From contig JAGNKX010000008.1 of assembly GCA_017999915.1 (NCBI GenBank), forward strand, positions 62,001 through 126,000: 64,000 bases of DNA, given 5' to 3'. This stretch comes from Spirochaetota bacterium (GTDB taxonomy: Bacteria > Spirochaetota > UBA4802 > UBA5550). The translations under genes and the position numbers were made by a program. This document shows positions 16,900-26,298 of the stretch, piece after piece. Each line of letters starts with the position of its first letter. Position 1 is the stretch's first letter. The notes below the pieces were generated by a model. It was given only the letters and a program-made list of their open reading frames with translations, had not been told where the DNA came from and ran no database searches.

Positions 16900-17307
16900 C
16901 TAGCGGAAGGCCTCCGCGCCTTCGTCGCCGGAGAGGCAGATGAGCAGGGGAAGCTCGCAGGCCAGCAGGAGGGATCTCGTCACGAGGATAAGGAGCGCCG
17001 CCGGCGACGTGTCGATTCCCTGGACCGCGCTGTAGAAAAGGTATCCCGCGGCAAAGGCGGCGTGGACGTCTATAAGGCAGAGCTGCAGCTTCCGGTGCAG
17101 GCTCTTCCCGAAAAAGAGCTGGATGATGTGATAGGTCAGGAGAAGGGAGAGAATGACCCCGGCGGCTATGGCGACCCCCTTGCCGTAGAGGAAGAGCAGG
17201 CCGAACATGAGAAACACGATCTCCAGGTAATAGAGCGTCACGATATAGGCGCTGATCCGGTTAATCCTGCCCCTGATGAGCGATGCGAATGCCTGCGCTG
17301 ATGCCAC
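16900..17307 (-). CDS. Small integral membrane protein of unknown family
   Basis: The 135-residue product starts at a GTG (17307) preceded by GAAGGAA at a good distance. It has about four hydrophobic helices (VTLYYLEIVFLMFGLLFLYG, VAIAAGVILSLLLTYHI, VHAAFAAGYLFYSAV, LLILVTRSLLLACELPLLI). I do not recognise the family. It is convergent with the second START gene, whose stop lies only nine bases away. Confidence 0.6.
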   Translation of the reverse strand: MASAQAFASLIRGRINRISAYIVTLYYLEIVFLMFGLLFLYGKGVAIAAGVILSLLLTYHIIQLFFGKSLHRKLQLCLIDVHAAFAAGYLFYSAVQGIDTSPAALLILVTRSLLLACELPLLICLSGDEGAEAFR

Positions 17308-17737
17308 GGTGCCGTTCCTTCAAAGATTTTTTGTCGATCTATCTGAAACCGCCGCTATGATGATTGTTACAGATCCGCTCCCGGCCCTGTCCCAATCTCG
17401 TGGGCGGTTTATAAGCGACCGGCCCTAAGAGCGGCCGCTATTCTTGAATAGGCTTATCCCCTCCGGCTTTGTCCAGAACATTTTCATGATTTAGTGCAGT
17501 TAATTGAAGGGATCGCAATACTGAAAAAGTTAACGGCAGATTATATTATCATTGAAAATTCTAACCCGGCGATATGATGTGGATCTATCAATGCTCGGAG
17601 GGAGCAGTATCTCAAGCTGGCAGGTGCCTTTCGTAAACCGACCATTATTTTTTTAAACAATACCCCGGATCTGTCCATCTCCGCAATGCTGAAGAAAAAC
17701 AATTACGTGACCAAACTCGTATATCAGGAGAACATCG
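17308..17737. other. Intergenic region with possible gene remnant before the MCP
   Basis: This 430-base gap between divergent genes holds promoter-like AT-rich sequence (about 17500-17570) and an open stretch without a good start codon that reads like protein (17593-17790). No complete gene is supported. Confidence 0.45.
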
Positions 17738-17790
17738 ATGTCATTTTTCCGTACACTTTCCTCGTTCATTGCCACTCGATATGCCGATAA
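17593..17790 (+). pseudogene. Possible short coding remnant overlapping the MCP start
   Basis: The frame open from 17578 encodes protein-like text (QYLKLAGAFRKPTIIFLNN, then [20 protein letters not shown]). The first ATG in frame is at 17686 and the stop is at 17788-17790, inside the MCP gene in another frame. The upstream end is closed by a TGA (17575-17577). It could be the tail of a lost gene or chance; there is no start or ribosome binding site to support expression. Confidence 0.22.
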
Positions 17791-19303
17791 GAGTTATATC
17801 ACCCAGCGGAAGGCCCTTGCCCTGTACTATTATCTCCTGACCACCATGCTGGTATTGCTGGTGATGATCTCGGTGTACCTGACGGTACAGCCCGTTTCTT
17901 ACATGAGATCGGTCACCGCCATCAGTATCCTCATCCTCATAGAGATATCGGGCCTGGTGATGCTGAGAAAGGGGCGCTACAGCGGAACCGCCAATTATCT
18001 CACGGCAATGGTGGCCTTGCTCCTCGCGGTGGCGCAGTTCGCAAAGCTCGGGAAGGACCCCCACACCGCCTATACCACCTATTTCTACCTCATGATCGTC
18101 ATAGTTGTGCAGGCGGCCCTGTTCTGCTCCAAGAAGTGGCTCTTCGGCATAACGGCTTTTTTCATCATCGGCGACCTGGTGTTTTTCACCCTGGTCAGGG
18201 AGAAGCTTGACGAGCTGAGTCTCCAGTCCGCCACCCTGGGCGTCGTGGTGTCGATCTTCACCTTCACCTTCGTCATGATCCTGTCATACCTTATCGTGTC
18301 GATCACCGAAAAGGCCATTGAGCGCTCGGAAAAAGAGGCCCGGCTGAACAGGGAGAACTATGAAAAGATACAGTCTCTTCTCGAGTCGGTCAGGGAATCA
18401 TCCGCAGTTCTGGCGAAGTCCTCGACCGAGATGAGGACATCGACCATCACCTTTTCCGAAAATTTCCAGAGCCAGGCCGCTTCGGCCGAGGAGATCACGG
18501 CCGCCATAGAGGAGATATCATCCTCCACGGACCATAACGCCGGCAGCGCGGCGGCCCAGTATGACGCCATTTCCGCGTTCCTTAACCAGCTCGGCAATCT
18601 CTCGGAGACCGTCTCGCAGATGGGCGACAAGATAAAGGAAAGCATTGGCGTGGTGAACGAAATATCCGCCTACGCGACGTCCGGTGAGACGTCCCTCAAC
18701 TCAATGCAGCAGAGCATGACCAAGATCTATGACGGCTCAACGCGCATGACCAGCATCATCGAGATCATCAATTCCATATCGGACAAGATCAACCTGCTGT
18801 CGCTCAACGCCGCCATCGAGGCGGCCCGGGCCGGCGACGCGGGCCGGGGCTTTGCCGTCGTGGCCGACGAGATCTCGAAGCTCGCGGACCAGACGGCCAC
18901 GAGCCTGAAGGAGATCGATACCCTGATCAAGGTCAACATCGGCGAGATATCGAAGGGCTCCGATACCATGGGCAACATGGTCGGGGACATCAGCAGGATC
19001 ATCAACGGCGTCGCGACGATGAACGGCAAGATCAACGAGATAGCCGGCTCCATGGCGCAGCAGGACGAGATCAACCGGCGGGTCAACGGCCAGGCCGGGA
19101 TGGTGAAAGACCGCTCCAGCGAAATTAAGAGCGCCTCCCAGGAGCAGAAGGTGGCCTCGGAAGAGATCGTGAAGTCGATATCCTCAGTGAATGAAATCAC
19201 GCAGCACAACTCCGAAGTGCTGATCAACCTCAAAAGGCTGTCGGAAGAGGTTTCCCGCATGGCCGATCACATGGAAAACAGGGTCACCATGTTGAATTCC
19301 TGA
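17738..19303 (+). CDS. Methyl-accepting chemotaxis protein with six-helix membrane sensor
   Basis: The 521-residue receptor begins with about six transmembrane helices (residues 25-195) rather than the usual periplasmic sensor. An [12 protein letters not shown] motif sits after the second helix. No HAMP domain is obvious. The rest is the cytoplasmic MCP coiled coil, with the highly conserved hairpin tip [14 protein letters not shown] and [18 protein letters not shown]. The tip binds CheA and CheW, and the flanking Glu/Gln-rich helices carry methylation sites. The start is set by AGGAG seven bases upstream. The same sensor type is found on the kinase at 19528, the phosphatase at 51427 and the partial gene at 63349, so the signal sensed is likely membrane-borne. 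Confidence 0.92.
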   Translation: MSFFRTLSSFIATRYADKSYITQRKALALYYYLLTTMLVLLVMISVYLTVQPVSYMRSVTAISILILIEISGLVMLRKGRYSGTANYLTAMVALLLAVAQFAKLGKDPHTAYTTYFYLMIVIVVQAALFCSKKWLFGITAFFIIGDLVFFTLVREKLDELSLQSATLGVVVSIFTFTFVMILSYLIVSITEKAIERSEKEARLNRENYEKIQSLLESVRESSAVLAKSSTEMRTSTITFSENFQSQAASAEEITAAIEEISSSTDHNAGSAAAQYDAISAFLNQLGNLSETVSQMGDKIKESIGVVNEISAYATSGETSLNSMQQSMTKIYDGSTRMTSIIEIINSISDKINLLSLNAAIEAARAGDAGRGFAVVADEISKLADQTATSLKEIDTLIKVNIGEISKGSDTMGNMVGDISRIINGVATMNGKINEIAGSMAQQDEINRRVNGQAGMVKDRSSEIKSASQEQKVASEEIVKSISSVNEITQHNSEVLINLKRLSEEVSRMADHMENRVTMLNS

Positions 19304-19342
19304 TGGGTTACGGGCTTTATGATGGGAAAACAATATGCGTCA

Positions 19343-19372
19343 AAATACCCCGTAACTTGCTGCGGGGTATTT
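19343..19372 (+). terminator. Terminator-like hairpin after the MCP gene
   Basis: A perfect 10-base-pair inverted repeat (19343-19352 with 19363-19372) has a 10-base loop. The stem ends in TTT and is followed by AATAA, so the T run is short. It lies 40 bases after the MCP stop. Confidence 0.6.
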
Positions 19373-19527
19373 AATAACGGCGGAGCGGCGGCTGCAGATA
19401 TTCTTATTGACATCGGTTCATGTATTGGTATTTTTTATTAAGAGGGATACCCATGTCAGCCGGATATAATATGTGCCGTATGACGCTCAACTGTTCCACC
19501 CTACGCTCGATCCATCCGAGGCAATAG

Positions 19528-21438
19528 ATGCTGCATAAGGTATCGGATTACTTTTTACGGCAGTATAAGCAGGCGGATTACGTCATCCAGCAGAAATCGA
19601 GGCTCATTCTGCGGGTCAGCTTTGTCATCATAGCCTTCATTTTTATCATCATCTTCACCAATACATTGCGCAATAACGCCAGCGTTGAAGTCATTTCCCC
19701 CCTGGTTTCGGGAATCCTTTTCATGGGCATATCGGTCTACCTGCTGAAGTCCGGAAGGTTCAGCCTTTCAGCACACCTGGTCCTCTGCATATGCCTGATC
19801 AGCGTGTGGGCGTCCATGTTTTTCGATATCAATGAGGAGCGGATGATAGTCCTGGACACCATCGTGTATGTCATCGGACTCCTGGTGCTGACCCCCGTCG
19901 TGGTGTCCCGATACAGGATCAGCATTTTCGTGTATTGCGCCGTCAACATGGCCGTATTCATTGTTTTTTGTCTCAGGGCGATGGACCTGTATGGCCTGTC
20001 GCTTTTCTTCCTGAGCGATTATATCATCGACAATGTCATAGCCATCATGTTCGTGAGCATCATATCCTACCATATATTCAGGATCAACGACGGGGCCCTT
20101 CGCCTCGCCGAGGAGGAGATGGAGAAGAACCGCGAACTGGCGCAGCACCTGGAGGAGATGGTCTACGACCGGACCGGGGAGCTCGAGGAGGCCAATGCGA
20201 AGCTGAAGGAGCTGGACCGCGTCAAATCGAGCTTCTTCGCCAACATATCCCATGAAATACGGACGCCCCTCACCATGATCCTGGCGCCGGTCCAGTCGGC
20301 CCTCAGGGGGGACCAGGGCGTCGCCATCGACCGCGCCCTCCTCGTGACGGTGGAGCGCAATGCCGCGCGCCTGGTGAAGCTCGTCAACAACCTCCTCGAT
20401 CTCGCCAGGCTCGAATCGGGCCGCATGCCGCTGGTGGCTGCCGAGCAGGACGTGGTGGCCTTCATCAGGTCCTACGTCGACTCGGTCCGCCCCGCGTCCG
20501 AAACCCGGCGCCTGTCGATCCGCGTGGCCGTCTCGAGGGAGCCCATCAAGCTCTGTTTTGACGCTGAAAAGATGGACAAGGTTTTCATGAATCTCTTCTC
20601 CAACGCCTTCAAGTACACGGAGCCGGGCGGCGCTGTCACCATTAGCGTCATGGACGATGACCGGGGCTGTTTCATCGAATTCGAGGACAACGGATCGGGC
20701 ATTCCGCCGGAGAACCTGGACATCATTTTTGACCGCTTCGGCCAAGCCCACGCGGCCACCGCCCGGAAACAGGAGGGCTCCGGCATCGGCCTCTCCCTGG
20801 TGAGGGAACTGGTGGAGATGCACGGCGGCACCATATCCGTGAAGAGCGTCTATGTCGCGGATAATCCGGTCGGCCACGGGACCGTCTTTTCCATCCTGCT
20901 GCCGAAGGGGAGAAAGCATCTTGAGCGCGTCCCGGGCGTGCAGTTCGTGGAGCCGGGCGGCGAGGGCGACCGCGAGCTCCTGATGCAGCGCGCCGCGGAG
21001 GTGCGGTTCTTGGCTGAAGCGCAGGTTGACGCGGAGCAACCGCCGTCGCCGGCGCTGCCGTCCAAGCCGGAAGCGACGCTGCTGATCGTGGAGGACAACG
21101 CCGACATGCGCAAGTACCTGCTCACCCTGCTGGAGCGCCGGTACGCGGTCCGCTGCGCCCGGAACGGCCGGGAGGGTCTGGCGATGGCCGCGGAGTTGAG
21201 ACCGGACCTCATCATAACCGATGTGATGATGCCGGTGATGAGCGGCTACGAGATGATGCGCCGGATCAGGGAGAGCGGCGATCTGAAAAACGTGCCGGTC
21301 ATCATTCTTTCGGCCCGCATGGAGCCGGGCGAGATGGAAGACGACCGCCTGGAATCGGCCGACGATTACATCACCAAGCCCTTTAACGGCCATGACCTCC
21401 TGGAGCGCATCGAGGCGCTTCTGGCGAAGCGAAGGTAG
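19528..21438 (+). CDS. Membrane hybrid histidine kinase with receiver domain
   Basis: The 636-residue protein has an N-terminal six-helix sensor (about 25-190) related to that of the MCP upstream (LLKSGRFSLSAH corresponds to [12 protein letters not shown]). A coiled linker (ELEEANAKLKELDRVKSSF) leads to HisKA (FFANISHEIRTPLTM), an ATPase domain (NLFSNAFKYTEPGG, DNGSGIP, GSGIGLSLVRE) and a C-terminal receiver (VEDNADMRKY, DVMMPVMSGYE, ITKPF). All catalytic residues are present. The GAGG ribosome binding site lies seven bases before the start. It lies 225 bases after the MCP, on the same strand but behind a terminator-like hairpin. The output partner is not encoded nearby. Confidence 0.93.
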   Translation: MLHKVSDYFLRQYKQADYVIQQKSRLILRVSFVIIAFIFIIIFTNTLRNNASVEVISPLVSGILFMGISVYLLKSGRFSLSAHLVLCICLISVWASMFFDINEERMIVLDTIVYVIGLLVLTPVVVSRYRISIFVYCAVNMAVFIVFCLRAMDLYGLSLFFLSDYIIDNVIAIMFVSIISYHIFRINDGALRLAEEEMEKNRELAQHLEEMVYDRTGELEEANAKLKELDRVKSSFFANISHEIRTPLTMILAPVQSALRGDQGVAIDRALLVTVERNAARLVKLVNNLLDLARLESGRMPLVAAEQDVVAFIRSYVDSVRPASETRRLSIRVAVSREPIKLCFDAEKMDKVFMNLFSNAFKYTEPGGAVTISVMDDDRGCFIEFEDNGSGIPPENLDIIFDRFGQAHAATARKQEGSGIGLSLVRELVEMHGGTISVKSVYVADNPVGHGTVFSILLPKGRKHLERVPGVQFVEPGGEGDRELLMQRAAEVRFLAEAQVDAEQPPSPALPSKPEATLLIVEDNADMRKYLLTLLERRYAVRCARNGREGLAMAAELRPDLIITDVMMPVMSGYEMMRRIRESGDLKNVPVIILSARMEPGEMEDDRLESADDYITKPFNGHDLLERIEALLAKRR

Positions 21439-21446
21439 GGGCGCCG

Positions 21447-22829
21447 CTATTCCCTCTTCAATATGCGCTTCAAGGGAGCGAGCATCTCTTCCTTCATGCG
21501 CTTCTTGTACACCACGTCCCTGAAACCGGGTATCTTCACCATCATGGCGAGGGCGCCGTTGACAAGGCTCCGCCCGGGGCTCCGCCTCGGAAAATCATAC
21601 ATCCCGTGCTTTTTGTAATAGGTGTGGTCCGCGATGAAGGGGAACCTCATCCAGCTCCATATCTCGTCCCTGAAGATCTTCCACCCGCCCACGGTGCCGA
21701 AGGTGAAAGGGCCGACATAATCGCTTTCCGCCAGGGATACGGCGGAGCCCGCCAGGGCCTGTATCCGGCGGTCCAGCTCCTTTGAATCGCCGCATTCGTC
21801 GGTGACGATGTCGACCAGGTTGGCGCGCTGGAATTCCGGATAGATCTGGAGAAATTCCCTCAGTGATGAGAGCTCGCTCAGGGGCCCTGACACGAGAAAG
21901 CCGATCTGCTTTCCCCCCAGCACGGGGGTGTGGTTGTTGTAAAAAGTCCGGTCGATGAAGCGCTTCCACAGGGACGAGATGTACCGGTCCCTGGTCTCCA
22001 TGCAATAGAAGATGATATCCGCTTTTTTTACCCGTGTCTCGTAGAACTCGTGGAAACCGTCGCTGTCGCCGTACACGCAGGTGTTGTCGTAGGCGCACTG
22101 AATGCATCCCAGGCACCCGCCCTTGATGTCGAGATCGTGGAGATTGTAAGCCTGCGGCGCGACGGCAAAGGACGACCGGAGCCGCTCTACCATCCGGGCC
22201 AGGTTGGAGGAGGCGCCGCCGGCATCGCTCAGGATAAGGATGTTCCTGCTCCCGGGGTCGACGGTTTTCTTCGTTTTGGAAGGCCTGTAGGGGAACATCT
22301 TCCCTTTCACGGGAACGTAGGCCCGTGAAGCCGGCGCGTCGGCCGAGACCCTCTGGAGCATGACGGCGATGAACTTCCGGAATCGCTCCCTCTCTGCGCT
22401 TCTCACCAGGTCGTACATGGAAGCGGAGAAGGATCCGGCGAACTTCATGGCGAGGTCGTCGCAGAGGCCGCGCATGTAGTTGTGGGCCGTGTGATCGAAA
22501 AAATGGATCGATGTCGTTATGACCGCGGTGAATTTCGACCTGAAGGCGGCCGCCGCCTTTCTTTCGAAGATGAGCTCGATGAAGCGCTTGTACTGCGACG
22601 GAACCAGAAAGTAATAGAGCGGGAAGGCCCACAGGACGAGGTCCGATGACCTGACGTCGTCCATGACCGCCCGGAAGGAGGCGGCGTCCTTTTCCAGGGC
22701 CTTGATCCTCAGGGAGATGTCGTGCACCGTCATGCGGATGCCGGGAACCTGTTTCTCCATGTAGCGGACATATTGCATCGTAATGCTCATGTCGCCCTTG
22801 GGGCTCCCGTTGAGTACCGATATCTTCAT
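21447..22829 (-). CDS. Tandem flavodoxin-like oxidoreductase with Fe-S cluster motif
   Basis: The 460-residue protein is two NADPH-dependent FMN reductase/flavodoxin-like domains in a row. Domain 1 (about 1-170) has LNGSPKGDMSITMQYV as FMN phosphate loop and WAFPLYYFLVPSQYKRFIE. Domain 2 (about 195-370) has LILSDAGGASSNLARMVERL and the compact cysteine motif CLGCIQCAYDNTC (CX2CX2CX5C), which marks iron-sulfur flavoproteins that carry a 4Fe-4S cluster. The C-terminal region ends in a basic helix (KKRMKEEMLAPLKRILKRE). The fusion suggests internal electron transfer between flavin sites. Donor and acceptor are unknown. Its stop lies eight bases from the convergent kinase stop. Confidence 0.82.
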   Translation of the reverse strand: MKISVLNGSPKGDMSITMQYVRYMEKQVPGIRMTVHDISLRIKALEKDAASFRAVMDDVRSSDLVLWAFPLYYFLVPSQYKRFIELIFERKAAAAFRSKFTAVITTSIHFFDHTAHNYMRGLCDDLAMKFAGSFSASMYDLVRSAERERFRKFIAVMLQRVSADAPASRAYVPVKGKMFPYRPSKTKKTVDPGSRNILILSDAGGASSNLARMVERLRSSFAVAPQAYNLHDLDIKGGCLGCIQCAYDNTCVYGDSDGFHEFYETRVKKADIIFYCMETRDRYISSLWKRFIDRTFYNNHTPVLGGKQIGFLVSGPLSELSSLREFLQIYPEFQRANLVDIVTDECGDSKELDRRIQALAGSAVSLAESDYVGPFTFGTVGGWKIFRDEIWSWMRFPFIADHTYYKKHGMYDFPRRSPGRSLVNGALAMMVKIPGFRDVVYKKRMKEEMLAPLKRILKRE

Positions 22830-23051
22830 GGCATACCTCCCGATTGGGTGCTGATGTTTCCCGTACGGCCCGTGTGAATCGGGTCATGCCGAATATCGAC
22901 GATGGCGGCATTGCGGTAAGACTACCATATGTCATGGCGCCCTGTCAACCAGCAAAATGTTATTGACTCGCCCGGATGGTCGTGCTCACATATGCGGGTA
23001 TCCGGCGGTCGGGCTCAATCGCGCATCCACGTAAACAGGTGAAAAATTTCT

Positions 23052-23978
23052 ATGAATAAGCTGTTGATTCTGTCCCTCGTCATTGTCATGGTGTCGCCGG
23101 CGGCGTCCCGCGCCGAAGAGTTGAAGCGCTATGCCGACGGCGTTTACCGCTACAGCATCGCCGCTCCCCGGGACTGGAAGAGATCGTACCATGAGGACGG
23201 CGACAGGCACCTCATGACGCTGAAGCGGGGCGCCTTGCCCGGCGCCGAGATAGCGGTCACGGCGTACCGGGCCGGCGACGGCGATGCGCTCACCTGGGAC
23301 GGCTGGAAGAAGAAGCAGTCCCGGGGCGTCGCCTTCAGGAAAATAATCGAGACCAAGGCCATGGCGGGCGGGGGCGACGTGACGGTCAAGATGTTCGTTT
23401 TTGATTATCCCTTCCGGGGGACAAGGGTTCTCCAGCGCACCATGATTTCAAAATTCGGGGACACCTTCCTGGCCGTCGAGTGCCGCGCGCCCCTGGGTCT
23501 GTTCGGAAAATACACGGACCTGTTCAACGAGGTCATGGCAAGCGTCGATTATACCGGCGCCATGTCAGGCGATGTCCTGGTGGAAACCGAAGAGGAGAAG
23601 GCCGCCGCCCGGAAACAGGCCATGCCGGTAAAAAAAGCCGCGCCGGAAAAAAAGGCTTCGCCGAAAAAGGCCGTTGAACGCCCAATGCCCCGCGAACCGA
23701 GGAGAGAACCGGCTCCACGGCGTCCTGTTGAGAAAAAGCGGGAATTAACTCGCCGGCAGGCCCCTCAAGAAAAGCCCGATGTCGTGAAGAAACAGAAAGG
23801 CGGAGCGCTGGAGGAAGCTGAGATCACACCGGACAGCGAGACGCCGAAGGCCGAGGATTCGGAGATAGACATACAGGATATAGAGGACCCGGAAGCGAAG
23901 CGGGCCATTGAATCGGAGCTGAAAACGCTCCAGGACATGGAGCGGCGGGGCCTCATCGAGAAGGTGGAGGGGAAATAA
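23052..23978 (+). CDS. Exported protein with PsbP/DcrB-like domain and charged tail
   Basis: The 308-residue product has a Sec signal (MNKLLILSLVIVMVSPAA, cleaved near SRAEE). Residues 25-175 look like a PsbP/DcrB/Mog1-type alpha-beta fold (YSIAAPRDWKRSYHEDGDRH, MISKFGDTFLAVECRAP, FNEVMASVDYTG). From about 190 on it is low-complexity Lys/Pro/Glu/Arg sequence with EPRREPAPRRPVEKK, then acidic and helical (EDPEAKRAIESELKTLQDME). The tail may interact with another envelope protein or the cell wall. The function is unknown. It is convergent, 17 bases apart, with the exported barrel protein at 23996. Confidence 0.65.
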   Translation: MNKLLILSLVIVMVSPAASRAEELKRYADGVYRYSIAAPRDWKRSYHEDGDRHLMTLKRGALPGAEIAVTAYRAGDGDALTWDGWKKKQSRGVAFRKIIETKAMAGGGDVTVKMFVFDYPFRGTRVLQRTMISKFGDTFLAVECRAPLGLFGKYTDLFNEVMASVDYTGAMSGDVLVETEEEKAAARKQAMPVKKAAPEKKASPKKAVERPMPREPRREPAPRRPVEKKRELTRRQAPQEKPDVVKKQKGGALEEAEITPDSETPKAEDSEIDIQDIEDPEAKRAIESELKTLQDMERRGLIEKVEGK

Positions 23979-23995
23979 GCAACCGCCCGCCGGCG

Positions 23996-24955
23996 TCACC
24001 AGGCGTTGAAGCCGAAGCCGCATTCACCCGCGACGGAGTGGAAGTATGAATGGTTTCCCATTATGTACATGTACCGGGCCTGGATGAACATGGAAAAGAC
24101 GCCGAATGACTTCTGATATCCGAAGATCCCCTGTGCCGAGAAATTAAATCCCCGCGACCGCCCGCCTCCTCCGGGGATCGTGGAGCCGACCTTCGCCTCC
24201 AGGTATGACGCGCCGGGCACCAGGGCAAGGATAAAGCAGCCCCAGCCGTTTTTCATCGAGGGGAAGGCCCACATCAGTCCCCCGCCGAAGACGTATCCCG
24301 TCAGGCTGTAGGATGATCTCTTGAAATAGACGTATCCCCCCTCAAAGCGGAGCCCCGGTATCATGGGGTGGCGGTTCCCCGATGCGAAATCGAGGCCCTG
24401 GTCAAGGGAGAAGTAGCCGGCGTATCCGAAAGGCATGGCGTTGCCGGAGCTTCCCAGGTTGTAATGGTAAGCCCCGGAGAAGGAGATGCGCCCGCTTATC
24501 CAGTGGTCGCCGGCCATTTGTTTTTTTCTCAGGGCGTCGCGCTTTTTTTTCTCCCGGGTCTTTGCAAGCTTTGCGGCTTTGTCCCGAGCCTCCTCGCGCT
24601 CTTTTTCTCTCTTTTTCAGGCGGATCAGCTCGCGGTTCCTTCCTTCTTTCCTGTTCTCGCCGGCGACGTAATTCTTTTTTATCTTGTATTCGTTGATGGG
24701 AAAGTTGTGTTTCCTGTGGACCGCGATGTCTTCTTCATAGGACCTGGTCTTGTACACGTCGTCTATCCTGATCCGCTTGATGCTGAACGTCCCGTAGGCG
24801 TTGGCGAAGGTGATGGCAGTCCCGTTCTCCTCGATGATCTTGCCCACCAGGACGGTGCCTTCGAAGAGCTTGATCGTGTCCGCCGCTGATTCCGTGCCGG
24901 TCGCGGCGATAATGGCGATACATGCCGGTATGATGAGAAGAAAACGACGTTTCAT
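23996..24955 (-). CDS. Exported barrel protein with N-terminal SH3-like domain and coiled coil
   Basis: The start at 24955 opens a Sec signal (MKRRFLLIIPACIAIIAA); 24967 would add three residues. The 319-residue product has a short beta-domain that looks SH3-like (IKLFEGTVLVGKIIEENGTA, then IKRIRIDDVYKTRSY), a highly charged coiled coil (about 100-145, Lys/Arg/Glu-rich), and a C-terminal set of amphipathic aromatic strands (ISFSGAYHYNLG, RFEGGYVYFKRSSYSLTGYV, FSMFIQARYMYIMGNHSYF), consistent with an outer-membrane barrel. This order (SH3-like, coiled coil, barrel) suggests a link between periplasm or wall and outer membrane. The family is not recognised. Confidence 0.6.
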   Translation of the reverse strand: MKRRFLLIIPACIAIIAATGTESAADTIKLFEGTVLVGKIIEENGTAITFANAYGTFSIKRIRIDDVYKTRSYEEDIAVHRKHNFPINEYKIKKNYVAGENRKEGRNRELIRLKKREKEREEARDKAAKLAKTREKKKRDALRKKQMAGDHWISGRISFSGAYHYNLGSSGNAMPFGYAGYFSLDQGLDFASGNRHPMIPGLRFEGGYVYFKRSSYSLTGYVFGGGLMWAFPSMKNGWGCFILALVPGASYLEAKVGSTIPGGGGRSRGFNFSAQGIFGYQKSFGVFSMFIQARYMYIMGNHSYFHSVAGECGFGFNAW

Positions 24956-25204
24956 ATGATATACCACATAACACGCACTATTTGAAATTGCAAGGGCCGC
25001 ACCGGCCAGGCGCGGTGCGGAGAAAAAATGAATGGATAGGTGTTTATTACGGCATCTTTATACGGGTTATAATTACTTGTCAAAACAAAAAAAGAAAATC
25101 ATGGGGAAATCGAGAAACATGATTGCAATTTATGGCCGCGGCGCAATAGTATACAAAATGCCGGCCCATGCCGGGATCACGGGGGAAACGAGAGAAGATC
25201 ATTC

Positions 25205-26140
25205 ATGAGCGAAGAGCCGATAGAAATAATCGTGCCGGAAGAAAACAACCTGGAGCGTATAGACCATTTCCTTCCGCCGGCGCTGGAGCAGGACCTGTCG
25301 CGGAGCTATATCCAGAAGCTCATTCGGGGCGGCAGCATCACGGTGAACGGGAAGATAATCAAGGCCAACTACAAGGTGAAGACCGACGACCTGATCGTCG
25401 TCATCGTGCCAGAGCCCGAGCCGCTGGAGCTGGATCCGGAGGACATACCCCTCGACATCGTCTACCAGGACAAATCCGTCGTGGTGGTCAACAAGCAGGC
25501 GGGCCTGGTGGTGCACCCGGGACCGGGGAACTGGAACCGCACCCTGGTCAACGGCCTCCTCTATCACATAAAAGACCTTTCCTCCATCGGGGGCGTGGCC
25601 CGGCCCGGCATCGTGCACCGCCTGGACAAGGACACGGCCGGCCTCATGGTCGTCGCCAAGGACGACGCCTCCCACCAGTTCCTCACCGCTGAATTCAGCG
25701 GCCGCCGGGTGCGCAAGAAGTACGCGGCCCTGGTCGTGGGCAAGCCGGCGGCGGCCCACGGCCTCATCGATCTCCCCATCGGGAGGCACCGGAAGTACCG
25801 CCACAAGATGACCGTCGACGAGGGCGGCCGGGAAGCGCTGACGGAGTTCACGGTGAAAAGGATTTTGAATTCGCGCCTGGGCCTGTTCACTCTCCTCGAC
25901 ATCGACCTTCATACCGGCAGGACCCACCAGATCCGGGTCCACTGTTCCGCCGAGGGCTTCCCCATCGTGGGGGACCCCATCTATTCCAAGAAATGGGAGA
26001 AGTACCGGGTGCCGTATCTCCTTCTGGCATCGGTCTTTCTCGAATTCACCCATCCCTCCACGGGGGAGACGATGTCCTTCTCGGCCGATATGCCGGCGCA
26101 TATGAGGGAGTTCATAGAGAAAGTCGAGCGCCTTGCCTGA
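25205..26140 (+). CDS. RluA/RluD-family pseudouridine synthase
   Basis: The 311-residue enzyme converts selected uridines of ribosomal RNA to pseudouridine. An N-terminal S4 RNA-binding domain (about 10-75: SYIQKLIRGGSITVNGKII) is followed by the catalytic fold, with Asp141 in GIVHRLDKDTAGLMVVAKDD and the DLHTGRTHQIRVH motif. Length and S4 domain match RluD, the enzyme for the helix 69 loop of 23S rRNA, but RluC-like specificity cannot be ruled out. The start at 25205 follows a GAGAAG element. It lies upstream of the RRM gene, with a terminator/attenuator candidate in between. Confidence 0.9.
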   Translation: MSEEPIEIIVPEENNLERIDHFLPPALEQDLSRSYIQKLIRGGSITVNGKIIKANYKVKTDDLIVVIVPEPEPLELDPEDIPLDIVYQDKSVVVVNKQAGLVVHPGPGNWNRTLVNGLLYHIKDLSSIGGVARPGIVHRLDKDTAGLMVVAKDDASHQFLTAEFSGRRVRKKYAALVVGKPAAAHGLIDLPIGRHRKYRHKMTVDEGGREALTEFTVKRILNSRLGLFTLLDIDLHTGRTHQIRVHCSAEGFPIVGDPIYSKKWEKYRVPYLLLASVFLEFTHPSTGETMSFSADMPAHMREFIEKVERLA

Positions 26141-26201
26141 TCGAACATTAAAGTTGTTGATTATTTTATCCATCAATATATAATTGCAGCAAATACGCTT
26201 G

Positions 26202-26257
26202 ATAGTTCGTAACTAAGGATGTAGGTCTTTGACCCTATGTAACTATCTCCTTTTTTC
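26202..26257 (+). promoter_or_regulatory. Possible transcription attenuator before the RRM gene
   Basis: A distal 7-base-pair pairing (26202-26208 with 26242-26248) encloses a second stem (26220-26226 with 26235-26241, two G-U pairs) and is followed by TCCTTTTTT, as in an intrinsic terminator. Bases 26204-26208 can instead pair with 26212-26216 in a local hairpin (TAGTTCGTAACTA). Forming that hairpin would break the distal stem. It could simply be the terminator of the upstream pseudouridine synthase gene. Regulation is inferred from the two exclusive folds. Confidence 0.45.
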
Positions 26258-26298
26258 GGATATTGTTAAGCACGATAGAGACCACACAGGAGGATGGT

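Noticed and set aside
19768-21393. 541-codon open frame antisense to the hybrid kinase
   Set aside because: No domains, and the opposite strand has every kinase and receiver motif.
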